From Actinomycetes bacterium (GTDB taxonomy: Bacteria > Actinomycetota > Acidimicrobiia > Acidimicrobiales > JAJYXR01), in the NCBI GenBank assembly GCA_021801795.1, contig JAJYXR010000041.1, positions 1 to 53,669 on the forward strand: a DNA stretch of 53,669 bases, written 5' to 3'. Shown one piece after another: positions 8,760 through 17,991 of the stretch (the first letter of the stretch is position 1; every line of letters starts with the position of its first letter). A program made the translations under genes and the position numbers. The notes under the pieces were generated by a model, which saw nothing but the letters and a program-made list of their open reading frames with translations, was not told the DNA's origin and made no database searches.

Positions 8760-10037
8760 TCACCCCGCGGTTCGGCCTCGGCTCCTTTGCCCAGGCGAGC
8801 TGCTGGCCACGCCCTTGGCAGGCTTCGCCGGAACGGGCGTGGTCACCTCAGGAGGGGCGGCGTTGGCGATGGAGAAGGATACCTGGTCACTGGCCCCGGG
8901 TGAGCCTCCTTGGCTGCTGGCACTGATGCTGAGCACGTAGCTAGCCCCTGGAGAAACAGCGAAGGGATCCAGTACAACCGCCTGCGAGGCCCCTCCCCCC
9001 AGTGCCCCCCCTGGCCCGACCACCCGTGACTGGGAGCCGCCCTGTGGGGAGCTGCCGCCTGTCCCGCCTGCGTTCGAGGGGCTGAGCGACACATGGAGCC
9101 GGACCGAGGGATCGGTCACGTTCCCGGTGTCAGCGACCACCAGGCTCACCGATACGGATGTCGTAGGTGGCAGCAGAGCCGAGGTGCTCGACACCGACAC
9201 CGCCTGGGGCGACAGGCTTACTGCTTCGATGGCGAGTCCGCTCTGTGGCGCCAAGGAGCTGGACGAGGCGATCGCGCCGGTAAGCGCATCGAGGCTGCCG
9301 GTGCTCCATACATCCGATGGCAATGTCCATTTCGAGCGCGCCAGGATCGGGGAACCCGGCGATCTGCGCAGCGACGCTGCACACCTGCGCCAGTCGCCGT
9401 TTGCCACGCTAAGCATCTCCCTGGCTCGTGAGAGGCCTTGGGCGGCCGCGCTGGCGCCCAGCGGATGGCTGCCGTCCTTGCCACCAACCAGGGAGTAGAG
9501 CGAGGACCGGATATCTACGAGTGCAGCCGCCCGCTCACCTATAGCCTCCGCGCACCCCGAGACGTCTGCCTGCGCTCCTGCGGTGCCGATGAGCCCCATC
9601 TGGCGTTCACTTCCCTCAGCGGAAGCTTCCAGCTCGGAGATGTCCGCCAGATAGGCCTCACGACCCAGGCCAGCAGCTCCTGAGAGGAACGCGTCTAGGG
9701 CAAGGCCGTTGCTGTTCGAGATCTGGGCGATCCCACTGGCGAGGGACGCATAGGTCCTGTCGGCCATCCGTCTGTAGGCTGCGCCCTTCTTGCCGGTCTC
9801 GGTGACCGCCGAGGTCGCCAGGAGCACTATCACCGCACCGACCGCCAGAAGCCCCACCAGCCGGGCACTCTGAATCCGCCTGGAGCTACGGCGCGCCGGT
9901 GGCCCACCGGGGGTCGCCGACCTCCAGGTCCGCTCGGGCAAACCCCGGCTTCTCCAGGCCGTCGGTCCCCGGGCAGGCAATCCCAGGGACCGACGCCGGC
10001 TACGGTGCTTGAACGCACGGGGGCCTGTGTCGGGCAT
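8760..10037 (-). CDS. Membrane-anchored protein of unknown function with C-terminal beta-rich domain
   Basis: I do not recognise this protein. After an Arg-rich stretch of about 55 residues there is one hydrophobic helix (LVGLLAVGAVIVLLATSAV), so it is probably a type II anchored protein with most of its length outside. Residues about 85-230 look mainly helical and contain two Cys that could pair (SGCAEAI and WRRCAAS). From about 265 the sequence becomes rich in Ser, Thr and Val with alternation typical of an Ig-like or CARDB-like fold (TTSVSVSLVVADTGNVTDPSVRLHVSL), then a Gly/Ser-rich loop and an Ala/Pro/Ser tail. The start at 10037 lacks a good ribosome site and a shorter form starting near the helix is possible. 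It diverges from the LCP gene, suggesting an envelope role, which is inference only. Confidence 0.6.
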   Translation of the reverse strand: MPDTGPRAFKHRSRRRSLGLPARGPTAWRSRGLPERTWRSATPGGPPARRSSRRIQSARLVGLLAVGAVIVLLATSAVTETGKKGAAYRRMADRTYASLASGIAQISNSNGLALDAFLSGAAGLGREAYLADISELEASAEGSERQMGLIGTAGAQADVSGCAEAIGERAAALVDIRSSLYSLVGGKDGSHPLGASAAAQGLSRAREMLSVANGDWRRCAASLRRSPGSPILARSKWTLPSDVWSTGSLDALTGAIASSSSLAPQSGLAIEAVSLSPQAVSVSSTSALLPPTTSVSVSLVVADTGNVTDPSVRLHVSLSPSNAGGTGGSSPQGGSQSRVVGPGGALGGGASQAVVLDPFAVSPGASYVLSISASSQGGSPGASDQVSFSIANAAPPEVTTPVPAKPAKGVASSSPGQRSRGRTAG

Positions 10038-10104
10038 CGGCCAGAAACGCTAGCCTCCCGCTCGCGCCAGGCCGCTAGCCGGGCGACTGGGGGCCGTTCC
10101 CCGA

Positions 10105-10215
10105 AGCCGCCGCTGGCCGGCCCCCGGCCTCCGGCCCCCGGCACCCGGGGGTCGGATTGGGGGATCAGACAAAGGGAAGCCTCATCTCTGCCCGGCCCCC
10201 GGCCTCCGGGGGTTG
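10105..10215. repeat. GC-rich imperfect repeats in the divergent intergenic region
   Basis: Two similar blocks, each built from GGCCCCCGGCCTCCGG followed by a G-run and a GGATTGG or GGTTGGATC end, lie at about 10114-10160 and 10192-10220. Internally each can fold on itself (CCCGGCACCCGGGGG-type pairings). The region separates the divergent unknown gene and the LCP gene, so promoters for both should lie here, but I could not identify convincing -35/-10 elements. Confidence 0.5.
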
Positions 10216-10281
10216 GATCCTGTGAGATCAGCTACACGTGGTCCACCTTCTCTTCCTGGCAAGCCTCTAAGCTCTGATCTC

Positions 10282-11943
10282 GTGCCAGAACGCCATCTGC
10301 CACCTGAGAGGCCCGGCGCGCGTGGCGCGTCGGGCGAGCCGGGCCAGGTGGCTGGCGACCGCTCAGCTGCCACCAGGTCAGCGCCACCGATATACACGAG
10401 GTCGGCGATCCGGCGGCGCAGGCGCCGCCTCATGCGCAGGCGGATCGTGGCAGCGCTCGTAGTGCTGGTAGCACTGGTCGTGATCGTGGCGGGTGCTGGT
10501 TTCGCCTACGTGAGCTACCGGAACCACCAGATAACGCGGGTGAAGATCGCCGGCATCACCGGCATCCCATCCAGCGGCGTCGAGAACATCCTGCTGGTAG
10601 GTAATAACTCGCGCTGTGTTCTCCACGGTGCAGGTGCCCAGAACTTCGGCACATGCGCCGAGGTGGGTGGTGCCAGGAGCGACGTCACCATGCTCCTGCA
10701 TCTCGACCCAGCCACCCGCCAGGCCTCGATACTCTCCATACCGCGTGACCTGTTCCTACCGATCCCCGGAACCACCTCTGCCAACCGCGTCGACTCCGCA
10801 CTGAACTTCGGGGCAGAACGTCTGGTAGCCACCGTGGAGGACGACCTCGGCGTTCCCATCAACCACTTCGTCGAGCTGAACTTCAACACCTTCCAGGGAG
10901 TGGTGAACGCCCTTGGCGGGCTCCACATGTACTTCCCGGACCCGGTACGGGACTACTACTCAGGTCTGGACATCACCACACCGGGATGCCACTTCCTGAA
11001 CGGTGCCCAGGCACTGGCCCTCGTCCGTGCTCGTCACATGTACTACTGGGTTAACGGCGTCCGGTACTACGACCCCACTGGCGACCTCAGCAGGATCAAG
11101 CGAGACCATGAGTTCCTGAAGGTGCTGGGGGCACAGGTGGAGAAGCAGGCCCTCTCGAACCCGCTGACCGCGAACGCGGTAATAGGCTCCATCGCTCCCC
11201 AGCTCAAGGTCGACCAGGGATTCAGCGTGTCGTCGATGTTGAGCCTTGCCATGACCTTCCGCCACGTGAACCCCGGCAGCATCCCCACCGCGACCCTGCC
11301 TGTGTACATAGATCCGAACAGCTACTACTACGGCGGTGCGAACTACGGGGACGTGGTGCTCCCGGTAGAGCCCGTCGACCAGCAGTACGTGGATAGCTTC
11401 CTCGGACTCAACTCCCCACCCGGCTCGGGCATCTCCCCCTCCTCGGTAACCGTGTCGGTGCTGAACGGCACTGGGACTTATAACCAGGCCGGGGACACCG
11501 CTGGAGCCCTGCACGCCCTCGGCTTCGACGTCGTGGGCGTAGGCGATGCCACGCCAGTCGGTCCCGTGTCGGAAACCACCGTCTACTACGCGAAAGGAAA
11601 CCTGGACCAGGCCGAACGCGTGGCCGAGTCGATGTCGGGATCGGTGGTGATAGGCCAGGGCCCCACGGCAGACGGAGCAGCCGTGACCGTGGTGACAGGC
11701 TCCGACTTCAGCGTCTCGGCGCCACAGAGCCAGTCCTCTACGAGCGCCACCTCTGGCACCTCAGGCTCTAGAACGGCTCCCTCGCAGGCACCTACGGCCA
11801 CGCCATCGGGTGTCGCACCGAGTGGCTCCGGGGGCTACACGGAGACCGCCGCTGCGAGCAGCCTCTCGCTCTACCAGGCAGCCGCTACCCTTCCTCCCTA
11901 CGATCCACGCTCGTGCAGCCCGTCGGGAGGTCCTGGTTCCTGA
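10282..11943 (+). CDS. LytR-CpsA-Psr (LCP) family cell-wall glycan ligase
   Basis: LCP proteins transfer polyprenyl-linked glycans onto peptidoglycan at the outer membrane face. An Arg-rich N-terminus precedes one transmembrane helix (IVAALVVLVALVVIVAGAGF). The LCP domain contains ENILLVGNNSR, a Cys-containing loop, RSDVTMLLHLDPATRQASILSIPRDL, NRVDSALNFG, VNALGGLHMYF, LNGAQALALVRARH and SRIKRDHEFL, including the conserved Arg and Asp residues that bind the pyrophosphate. A C-terminal LytR_C-type domain follows (SVTVSVLNGTGTYNQAGDTAGALHALGFDVVG), then a Ser/Thr/Pro tail. The start is uncertain: the frame is open from a TTG at 10213; GTG 10282 is chosen, while ATG 10432, right before the helix, is also credible. 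Neighbouring sulfosugar and glycosyltransferase genes fit envelope glycan assembly. Confidence 0.88.
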   Translation: MPERHLPPERPGARGASGEPGQVAGDRSAATRSAPPIYTRSAIRRRRRRLMRRRIVAALVVLVALVVIVAGAGFAYVSYRNHQITRVKIAGITGIPSSGVENILLVGNNSRCVLHGAGAQNFGTCAEVGGARSDVTMLLHLDPATRQASILSIPRDLFLPIPGTTSANRVDSALNFGAERLVATVEDDLGVPINHFVELNFNTFQGVVNALGGLHMYFPDPVRDYYSGLDITTPGCHFLNGAQALALVRARHMYYWVNGVRYYDPTGDLSRIKRDHEFLKVLGAQVEKQALSNPLTANAVIGSIAPQLKVDQGFSVSSMLSLAMTFRHVNPGSIPTATLPVYIDPNSYYYGGANYGDVVLPVEPVDQQYVDSFLGLNSPPGSGISPSSVTVSVLNGTGTYNQAGDTAGALHALGFDVVGVGDATPVGPVSETTVYYAKGNLDQAERVAESMSGSVVIGQGPTADGAAVTVVTGSDFSVSAPQSQSSTSATSGTSGSRTAPSQAPTATPSGVAPSGSGGYTETAAASSLSLYQAAATLPPYDPRSCSPSGGPGS

Positions 11944-12030
11944 GGTTGGGATTACCCAGCCCACGGTTCTTCAGTTCGGGTTCCCCAGCCCAGGGTTCCT
12001 GAGGTTCGGGTTCTCTGTGGCCACGTTCTG
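11934..12030. repeat. About 29-bp degenerate tandem repeats after the LCP gene
   Basis: Three degenerate copies of a unit of about 29-30 bp begin with GGTTCCTGAGGTT or GGTTCTTCAGTT and continue CGGGTTCCCCAGCCCA; the first overlaps the LCP stop codon. Together they occupy most of the gap to the convergent epimerase gene at 12097. No gene is seen in this stretch. Confidence 0.75.
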
Positions 12031-12096
12031 AGATACGGGTCCGGCGTGTGGTACTGCTACTCCCGCTGACAGGTGGAGCAGGGCGCCAGGTGCTTC

Positions 12097-13506
<1,410 letters not shown>

Positions 13507-13562
13507 TTATGGCATTGTGAAGACCCTTTGACATCCTCTCCTGCCTTCCAGGTGGGCAAGCA

Positions 13563-13646
13563 CCTAGACAGGAGCCGTTACTCCCCAGATGGGTCATGAT
13601 CGGCCATTGCTGGCCAAAGCTGACCACCTGGATCATGCCTGTCTAG
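13563..13646 (-). ncRNA. Candidate omega-RNA-like nested hairpin at the 3' end of the TnpB gene
   Basis: An outer 9-bp inverted repeat (CTAGACAGG at 13564-13572 with CCTGTCTAG at 13638-13646) encloses a middle stem (CCAG 13585-13588 with CTGG 13628-13631, and GGTCA 13592-13596 with TGACC 13621-13625) and a perfect inner hairpin GGCCA-TTGC-TGGCC (13602-13615). An alternative pairing TGATC/GATCA is possible. The structure straddles the end of the TnpB-related reading frame. In studied TnpB systems the guide-bearing omega-RNA comes from exactly this place, so an RNA on the minus strand is a reasonable inference. No transcript evidence exists here. Confidence 0.4.
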
Positions 13647-15575
13647 TTGCGTGCGCGAGACAGGTCGCGGCGGCAACGGCACCACCGCATGGGACTGCCT
13701 TGCCTTCGACATGAGGTATCCAGATGCCGCAGTAGGGGCAGGTTGCGAGCCAAGAACAGGGCCTCTCCCTGCTCTCGTGGCGACCATCACGCCATGAGGC
13801 CCAGGACCAGGCTGGCTGTCTGGCCCATGAGCCGAGTGCCATCTCAGGCACAGCCCGCTTGGTTCCCAGGTGGAGCGCCTCTTTGGCAGCGCCTTTGCCA
13901 CGAGCTTCAGCCCCGGTTTACCCGAGGACGTGTGCCCAGCTACTCGCTCCTGGGAGAGAGCATGAGCCACGTATGGTCTGACACGTGTGCGAAGGCCCAG
14001 GGCGCGTCTTGCGATGACGCACGCAGCACCCTGGTCCACCGACACTCCGTAGACCCCTGCGTAGTTCGCCTGTCCTAGGACGGAGGTCCACGCGGGGTTC
14101 ACGAAGACCAATGCCACCTTGTCGCGTCTAGCCCGCGATGCCAAGGTGGAAAAGAACTTGTTGTAGGCAAAGGACGAGAGCAGGCGCGCGATCCTGCGTG
14201 AGCATCCATAGCGGAGATTGGCCCTGGATCGGCTGAAGTCGAGTGCCTCGTGGGCAATCGCTGCACCGTGGGCTTTCGCGAGAGCGACGAGCTCTGCGAC
14301 TGCTCGCCCAATCGAGTCAGCGTTCTGGCTCGTGCTTCCGGTGAGGTCTAGGGGGACCTTCCCCCATGAAAGGGGATTTCCGTCGCGATCGACGACGCAG
14401 AAGGCCACATGATCTGGGTTCAGGTCTATGCCCATTACCCGCTTGAAGCGCCTGCGTAGCGCCCGGCCTGGATGGAGGCGTACGAGTGGCTCCAGAGGCT
14501 CGACCGAGGCCACGACATAGAACGCCTTCTTCTTCTCCCGCCAACAGACCCGCACGGCCACCGGTCGTGAGGCGAGCTTGGCCTTATAAGGGTTAGATGG
14601 TGGTGGCTTCGGGAGTCTTCGTGCAAAAGAGGGGCGCTTGCCAGTGAAGTACTCGAGCGCCTCGGCGAGCACCCGGGCCTCGTCCCGCCAGGGCTCGATG
14701 CCAGGCCAGAAGCTCCAGTCAGCCTCCCAGCGTGCCCTAGCTTCGGCTGCCGTCTCTGCGGGGACGAGGGCCGCCTCGAGTTCCTCGCGCCCGTAGGCCA
14801 AGCCCTGGAGCGGGATCTCCACCCATTCCTCGCCGCCCGAGAGGTCCCGCAGGCGCACACCAGCGGGCGTAGCGAGGTCTGGGATGCGAAGGCGCAACAT
14901 GTCGCCCGAGCTGCCCTCGGTGTCCTCTGCGAGGACGACCTTCCCACACGAGTTGCCAAAGCTCGCCTCTTTGTCGCCCTTTAGGTAGATCACACCAGAG
15001 CGCGCCCTCTGCCAGCACCCCCGCCACTCGGCCCGGCTCACATAGCCGTGGGCGGCTGGGTCGTTTCCGGCTCGGGCGAGCTTCCTACCCCCGAAGCAGA
15101 CCCGCACGTCGCCTGTTGCCAAACGGCGTTCTAGGTTCACAACCCTGGTTGCCAGGATGTCGCGCCTTCTTGCAAGGCCGTGGCGCTCCCGGCGACGCTT
15201 GGCCGAGTCCCCTGCCATCGCCCAGGCGAGCTTACCTTCGACTTCTTCGAGGGAGCGCTTCGCAGCATCGAGCGCCAGCTTGGTGGATTCGATAGCGGCC
15301 TTATGCGCAGCGAGGGCGGCGTCGATGATGGAGTCGGCCTCGTCTTCCTTCCAGCCTGCGCCGATCAGTGAGGAGCGGACCTGCTGGCGCTCTTCGTCCC
15401 GGACGACCAAGCGCTGGTAGGCAGAGCGAAGTGTGGCACCGTAGACCTCGCCGTAGGCGAAAAGGAGGGGGCCGAAGCGCTCCTGGTCTGTCACCTTCGC
15501 CTCGGAGGAGACGAATGAGCGCTCGGGCCTGGTCATGGCTTTCGCCTCGCGCACACCGAGCATGCGGTCCGCCAT
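13578..15575 (-). CDS. TnpB-related RuvC-like nuclease (IS200/IS605-type accessory protein)
   Basis: Large TnpB-related protein of 665 residues as read. The N-terminal part is helical, basic and coiled-coil-like (about 85-155). The RuvC triad is visible: Asp384 in MGIDLNPDHVAFCVVDRDG, Glu443 in AIAHEALDFSRSR, Asp514 in YGVSVDQGAACVIARRALG. TnpB proteins are RNA-guided DNA nucleases that help their transposon persist. There is no TnpA transposase nearby. The start ATG has AAGG seven bases upstream. The last 100 or so residues look unlike a folded protein, while another frame (about 13633-13915) reads through CPYCG and later VPCGG, resembling the expected zinc ribbon; a frameshift near 13850-13915 is therefore likely and the gene may be decaying or recoded. 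It separates two envelope-sugar genes on the same strand. Confidence 0.75.
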   Translation of the reverse strand: MADRMLGVREAKAMTRPERSFVSSEAKVTDQERFGPLLFAYGEVYGATLRSAYQRLVVRDEERQQVRSSLIGAGWKEDEADSIIDAALAAHKAAIESTKLALDAAKRSLEEVEGKLAWAMAGDSAKRRRERHGLARRRDILATRVVNLERRLATGDVRVCFGGRKLARAGNDPAAHGYVSRAEWRGCWQRARSGVIYLKGDKEASFGNSCGKVVLAEDTEGSSGDMLRLRIPDLATPAGVRLRDLSGGEEWVEIPLQGLAYGREELEAALVPAETAAEARARWEADWSFWPGIEPWRDEARVLAEALEYFTGKRPSFARRLPKPPPSNPYKAKLASRPVAVRVCWREKKKAFYVVASVEPLEPLVRLHPGRALRRRFKRVMGIDLNPDHVAFCVVDRDGNPLSWGKVPLDLTGSTSQNADSIGRAVAELVALAKAHGAAIAHEALDFSRSRANLRYGCSRRIARLLSSFAYNKFFSTLASRARRDKVALVFVNPAWTSVLGQANYAGVYGVSVDQGAACVIARRALGLRTRVRPYVAHALSQERVAGHTSSGKPGLKLVAKALPKRRSTWEPSGLCLRWHSAHGPDSQPGPGPHGVMVATRAGRGPVLGSQPAPTAASGYLMSKARQSHAVVPLPPRPVSRTQLDRHDPGGQLWPAMADHDPSGE

Positions 15576-15645
15576 ACGACTACCTTAGCACGTACACCTG
15601 TTCGCAGTCCAGGATCATCCAATGACATGAACAATCTGTCAATGC

Positions 15646-15667
15646 TTGGTTGACCGACGATGACCAA
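15646..15667. repeat. Possible left-end hairpin of the TnpB element
   Basis: TTGGT (15646-15650) pairs with ACCAA (15663-15667) across a 12-base loop. The right arm overlaps the second copy of the flanking 9-bp CGATGACCA repeat (15658-15666). It lies upstream of the TnpB gene start and before the GT2 stop at 15704. The stem is short, so this is only a candidate transposon end. Confidence 0.3.
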
Positions 15668-15703
15668 TGAATGCGTCAACTGTTGGCAACCCGCAGGCGC
15701 TCG

Positions 15704-16474
15704 CTACCCGTAGCGATGTGAGACATTCAGGCGCCACCATATGGCGCAGGTGTCCCAGAGTATCCGCAGTACCGCTCTAAAGGACACCGTGCTGCCGAAA
15801 CGCTGGTCGACCCGGACAGGCAGCTCCTCGATGCGCGAGTAACCGAGCCTGCTGGCCAGGACCAGCAGTTCGAGGTCGAAGGCGAAGCGCTTCTCCACCA
15901 TGAGAGGAAGCACCTCATCGATCACTGGGCGGCTCAGCACCTTCAGCCCGGTCTGGGTGTCGGCCACCTGGAGGCCGAAGGCCAGCCGCGTGAGCTGCTG
16001 GTAGCTCCATGAGTAGAAGCGCCTGGTCAGTGGGTAATGGACCACCGAATCAGGGTGACGCTTCGACCCGACCACTATGTCTACGCTGCCCCGCCTTATC
16101 GCGTCGACGAAGGGCCCGATGAGGCTGGCCGGCAGGTCCCCATCGGCGTCTATGAAGCCGAGGTAGCGTCCCCTGGCCTCCCTCATGCCCACGCGTAGCG
16201 CCTGGCCCTTGCCCTGGTGGTGCGACAGCCCGATCCTCCGCAGTCTCTTCGGGGCCATACTGTCGATGGCCTCCTCGGAGCCGTCGGTAGAGCCATCGGA
16301 GACTGCCAGCACCTCGAAGTCGATGCCGGTGGACTCCAGCTCGGCGATGATGGCTGCGACGTGGGACCTGAAGGGGGCGCCAGGATTGAAGTAGGGGACG
16401 ACGAGGCTCAGCTCCAGGGAGGTCAGCTCTTCCTCGTGGGCGACGGCCTCGTTCGTGTATGTCTTGGCCTCCAT
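15704..16474 (-). CDS. Family 2 glycosyltransferase (DPM1/GtrB-like)
   Basis: Transfers a sugar from a nucleotide donor, probably to polyprenyl phosphate, at the cytoplasmic membrane face. The GT-A fold motifs are visible: LSLVVPYFNPGAPF, VLAVSDGSTDGSEEAI (nucleotide-binding Asp), HHQGKGQALRVGMREARGRYLGFIDADGDLP (DxD), DIVVGSKRHPDS, and DTQTGLKVLSRPVI, all in the order of dolichyl-phosphate-mannose-synthase-like enzymes. No C-terminal membrane helices are obvious. ATG 16474 is chosen because of the GGGGGATC upstream; the frame is open to 16588, but that extension holds a Ser-His-Gly repeat from a duplicated 12-bp sequence (about 16508-16531) and looks noncoding. It may pair with a GtrA flippase such as the one at 4477-5184 and use products of the sulfosugar pathway; both ideas are inference. 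Confidence 0.88.
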   Translation of the reverse strand: MEAKTYTNEAVAHEEELTSLELSLVVPYFNPGAPFRSHVAAIIAELESTGIDFEVLAVSDGSTDGSEEAIDSMAPKRLRRIGLSHHQGKGQALRVGMREARGRYLGFIDADGDLPASLIGPFVDAIRRGSVDIVVGSKRHPDSVVHYPLTRRFYSWSYQQLTRLAFGLQVADTQTGLKVLSRPVIDEVLPLMVEKRFAFDLELLVLASRLGYSRIEELPVRVDQRFGSTVSFRAVLRILWDTCAIWWRLNVSHRYG

Positions 16475-16504
16475 CAGGATCCCCCGAGTGGACCCGCGGC
16501 TCCA

Positions 16505-16660
16505 GCCGTGAGAGTAGCCGTGAGAGTAGTCACCAGACCAGTATGAGGGCTTGCCACGACGATGGGGGCGCGGGGCCGAGAACGACATCGAGTAGGCGAC
16601 GTCGCACTGGAGACGATCCGGGCGCTAGCGATCCGGGAGCGGGCGCGGGCGCTAGCGGGA
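16505..16660. repeat. Short direct repeats between amt and the GT2 gene
   Basis: Two small repeat clusters lie here: a 12-bp unit CCGTGAGAGTAG twice in tandem (about 16508-16531), and a GATCCGGG/GGGCGCTAGCG pattern occurring twice (about 16614-16660) that contains the palindrome CGCTAGCG. The second cluster reaches into the last codons of the ammonium transporter. Otherwise this roughly 180-base gap shows no gene. Confidence 0.6.
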
Positions 16661-17884
16661 CATGGAGTAGGCATTCTCGGCATGCTGGCTGAGGTCCAGC
16701 CCGCGAGACTCGTCCTCATCCGACACCCTCAGGCCGATCACCAGGTCGACGGCCTTGGCTATGAGCCAGGTAGCCCCGAATGCGTAGCCCGCTGCGACCA
16801 CTGCGGCGAGGATCTCGACGCCGAAGAAGTGGAACCCTCCCCCGTTGAACAGCCCGTTGGCGCCTGCCGGATCGACAGCGGTGGTGGCGAAGCAGCCCAG
16901 GAGAACCATCCCCACCAGGCCGCCAACCCCGTGGACCCCGAGAACGTCCAGCGAGTCGTCGTAGCCGAGGCGGAACTTCACGCGTACGGCCATCGCGCAG
17001 AGGATCCCCGCTACGAGCCCTATGACCAGGGCCGGCATGGCCGAGACGAAGCCTGCACAGGGCGTTATGGCTACCATGCCGGCCACCGCGCCTGATGCTG
17101 CGCCAAGGGTAGTCGGGTAGTGCTCCTTCACACGCTCGAACGCGATCCAGCCCAGTAAGCCAGCAGCGGCTGCGAGCTGGGTGTTCACGAAGGCATGAAC
17201 CGCGATGGAGTTAGCTGCCAAGGCTGAGCCCGCGTTGAAGCCGAACCAACCGAACCATAGTATCCCCGCTCCGAGCAGGCTGAGGGGCACCGAGTGCGGC
17301 GCCATCGCCTCGCCCGGCCATCCCTTACGCCTGCCCACCACTAGGACCACCGCGAGCGTGGAGAACCCCGAGTTGATCTCCACCACGGTGCCACCGGCGA
17401 AATCCAGGACCCCTCGGTGGGCCAGCCAACCCTCAGGGCTGAAAACCCAGTGGGCGAGTGGTGCGTACACGAGGGTCGCCCACAGGGCCACGAATACCAC
17501 GAACCCGGCGAAGCGCATCCTGTCAGCGGTGCCGCCGGCGATCAGGGCAGCCGTGATGATGGCGAACATCATCTGGAAGGCCATTACTGCGAGCGGCGGC
17601 ACATGAAGCCCATGGAACCCGGCCAGGGTGTGCTCGAGGCCTCCGAGCCCCGCGTAGCCGAATCCACCGATGACCCCGCCACCTGGACCCTTTCCGAAGG
17701 CCAGGCTGAAGTCCACCACCGCCCAGAGCACCGCCACTATCGCGATGCAGGCGAAGCACTGCATGATCATGCCGAGCACGTTCTTCGCCCGGACCATGCC
17801 GCCGTAGAACAGAGCGAGGCCGGGAGTCATGAAGAGCACCAGAGCAGCGCTCACCAGCACCCAAGCCGTATCTCCCGCACTCAT
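16652..17884 (-). CDS. amt: Ammonium transporter Amt
   Basis: Integral membrane ammonium channel of the Amt/Mep/Rh family, 410 residues with about eleven hydrophobic helices. Diagnostic segments are WVLVSAALVLFMTPGLALFYGGMVRAKNVL at the N-terminus, FQMMFAIITAALIAGGTADRMRF (gate Phe), ATLVYAPLAHWVFSPEGWL, DFAGGTVVEINSGFSTLA, LGAGILWFGWFGFNAGSA, NTQLAAAAGLLGW, ITPCAGFV and LDVLGVHGVGGLVGMVLLG; the second pore His is in the last of these. The C-terminal tail (RVSDEDESRGLDLSQHAENAYSMSR) is the usual PII-binding region, yet no glnK follows. The gene diverges from addB; an inverted repeat GTTAC-n18-GTAAC lies about 80 bases upstream and might be a nitrogen-regulator site. Confidence 0.95.
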   Translation of the reverse strand: MSAGDTAWVLVSAALVLFMTPGLALFYGGMVRAKNVLGMIMQCFACIAIVAVLWAVVDFSLAFGKGPGGGVIGGFGYAGLGGLEHTLAGFHGLHVPPLAVMAFQMMFAIITAALIAGGTADRMRFAGFVVFVALWATLVYAPLAHWVFSPEGWLAHRGVLDFAGGTVVEINSGFSTLAVVLVVGRRKGWPGEAMAPHSVPLSLLGAGILWFGWFGFNAGSALAANSIAVHAFVNTQLAAAAGLLGWIAFERVKEHYPTTLGAASGAVAGMVAITPCAGFVSAMPALVIGLVAGILCAMAVRVKFRLGYDDSLDVLGVHGVGGLVGMVLLGCFATTAVDPAGANGLFNGGGFHFFGVEILAAVVAAGYAFGATWLIAKAVDLVIGLRVSDEDESRGLDLSQHAENAYSMSR

Positions 17885-17962
17885 CCGATCCCCTCCTCCT
17901 AGTCGTGCCGGCGGGGCCGTTTACCCTGCACCTGGCCCCCCGGGCAGTAGATAGCGCCCGAC

Positions 17963-17990
17963 GTTACAACCTCCTCGTAGCATGCGTAAC
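17963..17990. promoter_or_regulatory. Inverted repeat between amt and addB
   Basis: GTTAC (17963-17967) and GTAAC (17986-17990) form a perfect inverted repeat with an 18-base spacer in the divergent region. The half-site resembles the GTnAC element of actinobacterial GlnR boxes, but the second GAAAC element at the expected spacing is missing. It could regulate amt; assignment is weak. Confidence 0.25.
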
Positions 17991-17991
17991 G

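Noticed and set aside
15576..15703. TnpA-type transposase remnant next to the TnpB gene
   Set aside because: No reading frame with a HUH motif or catalytic Tyr could be found in this gap or in the gap at 13339-13577.
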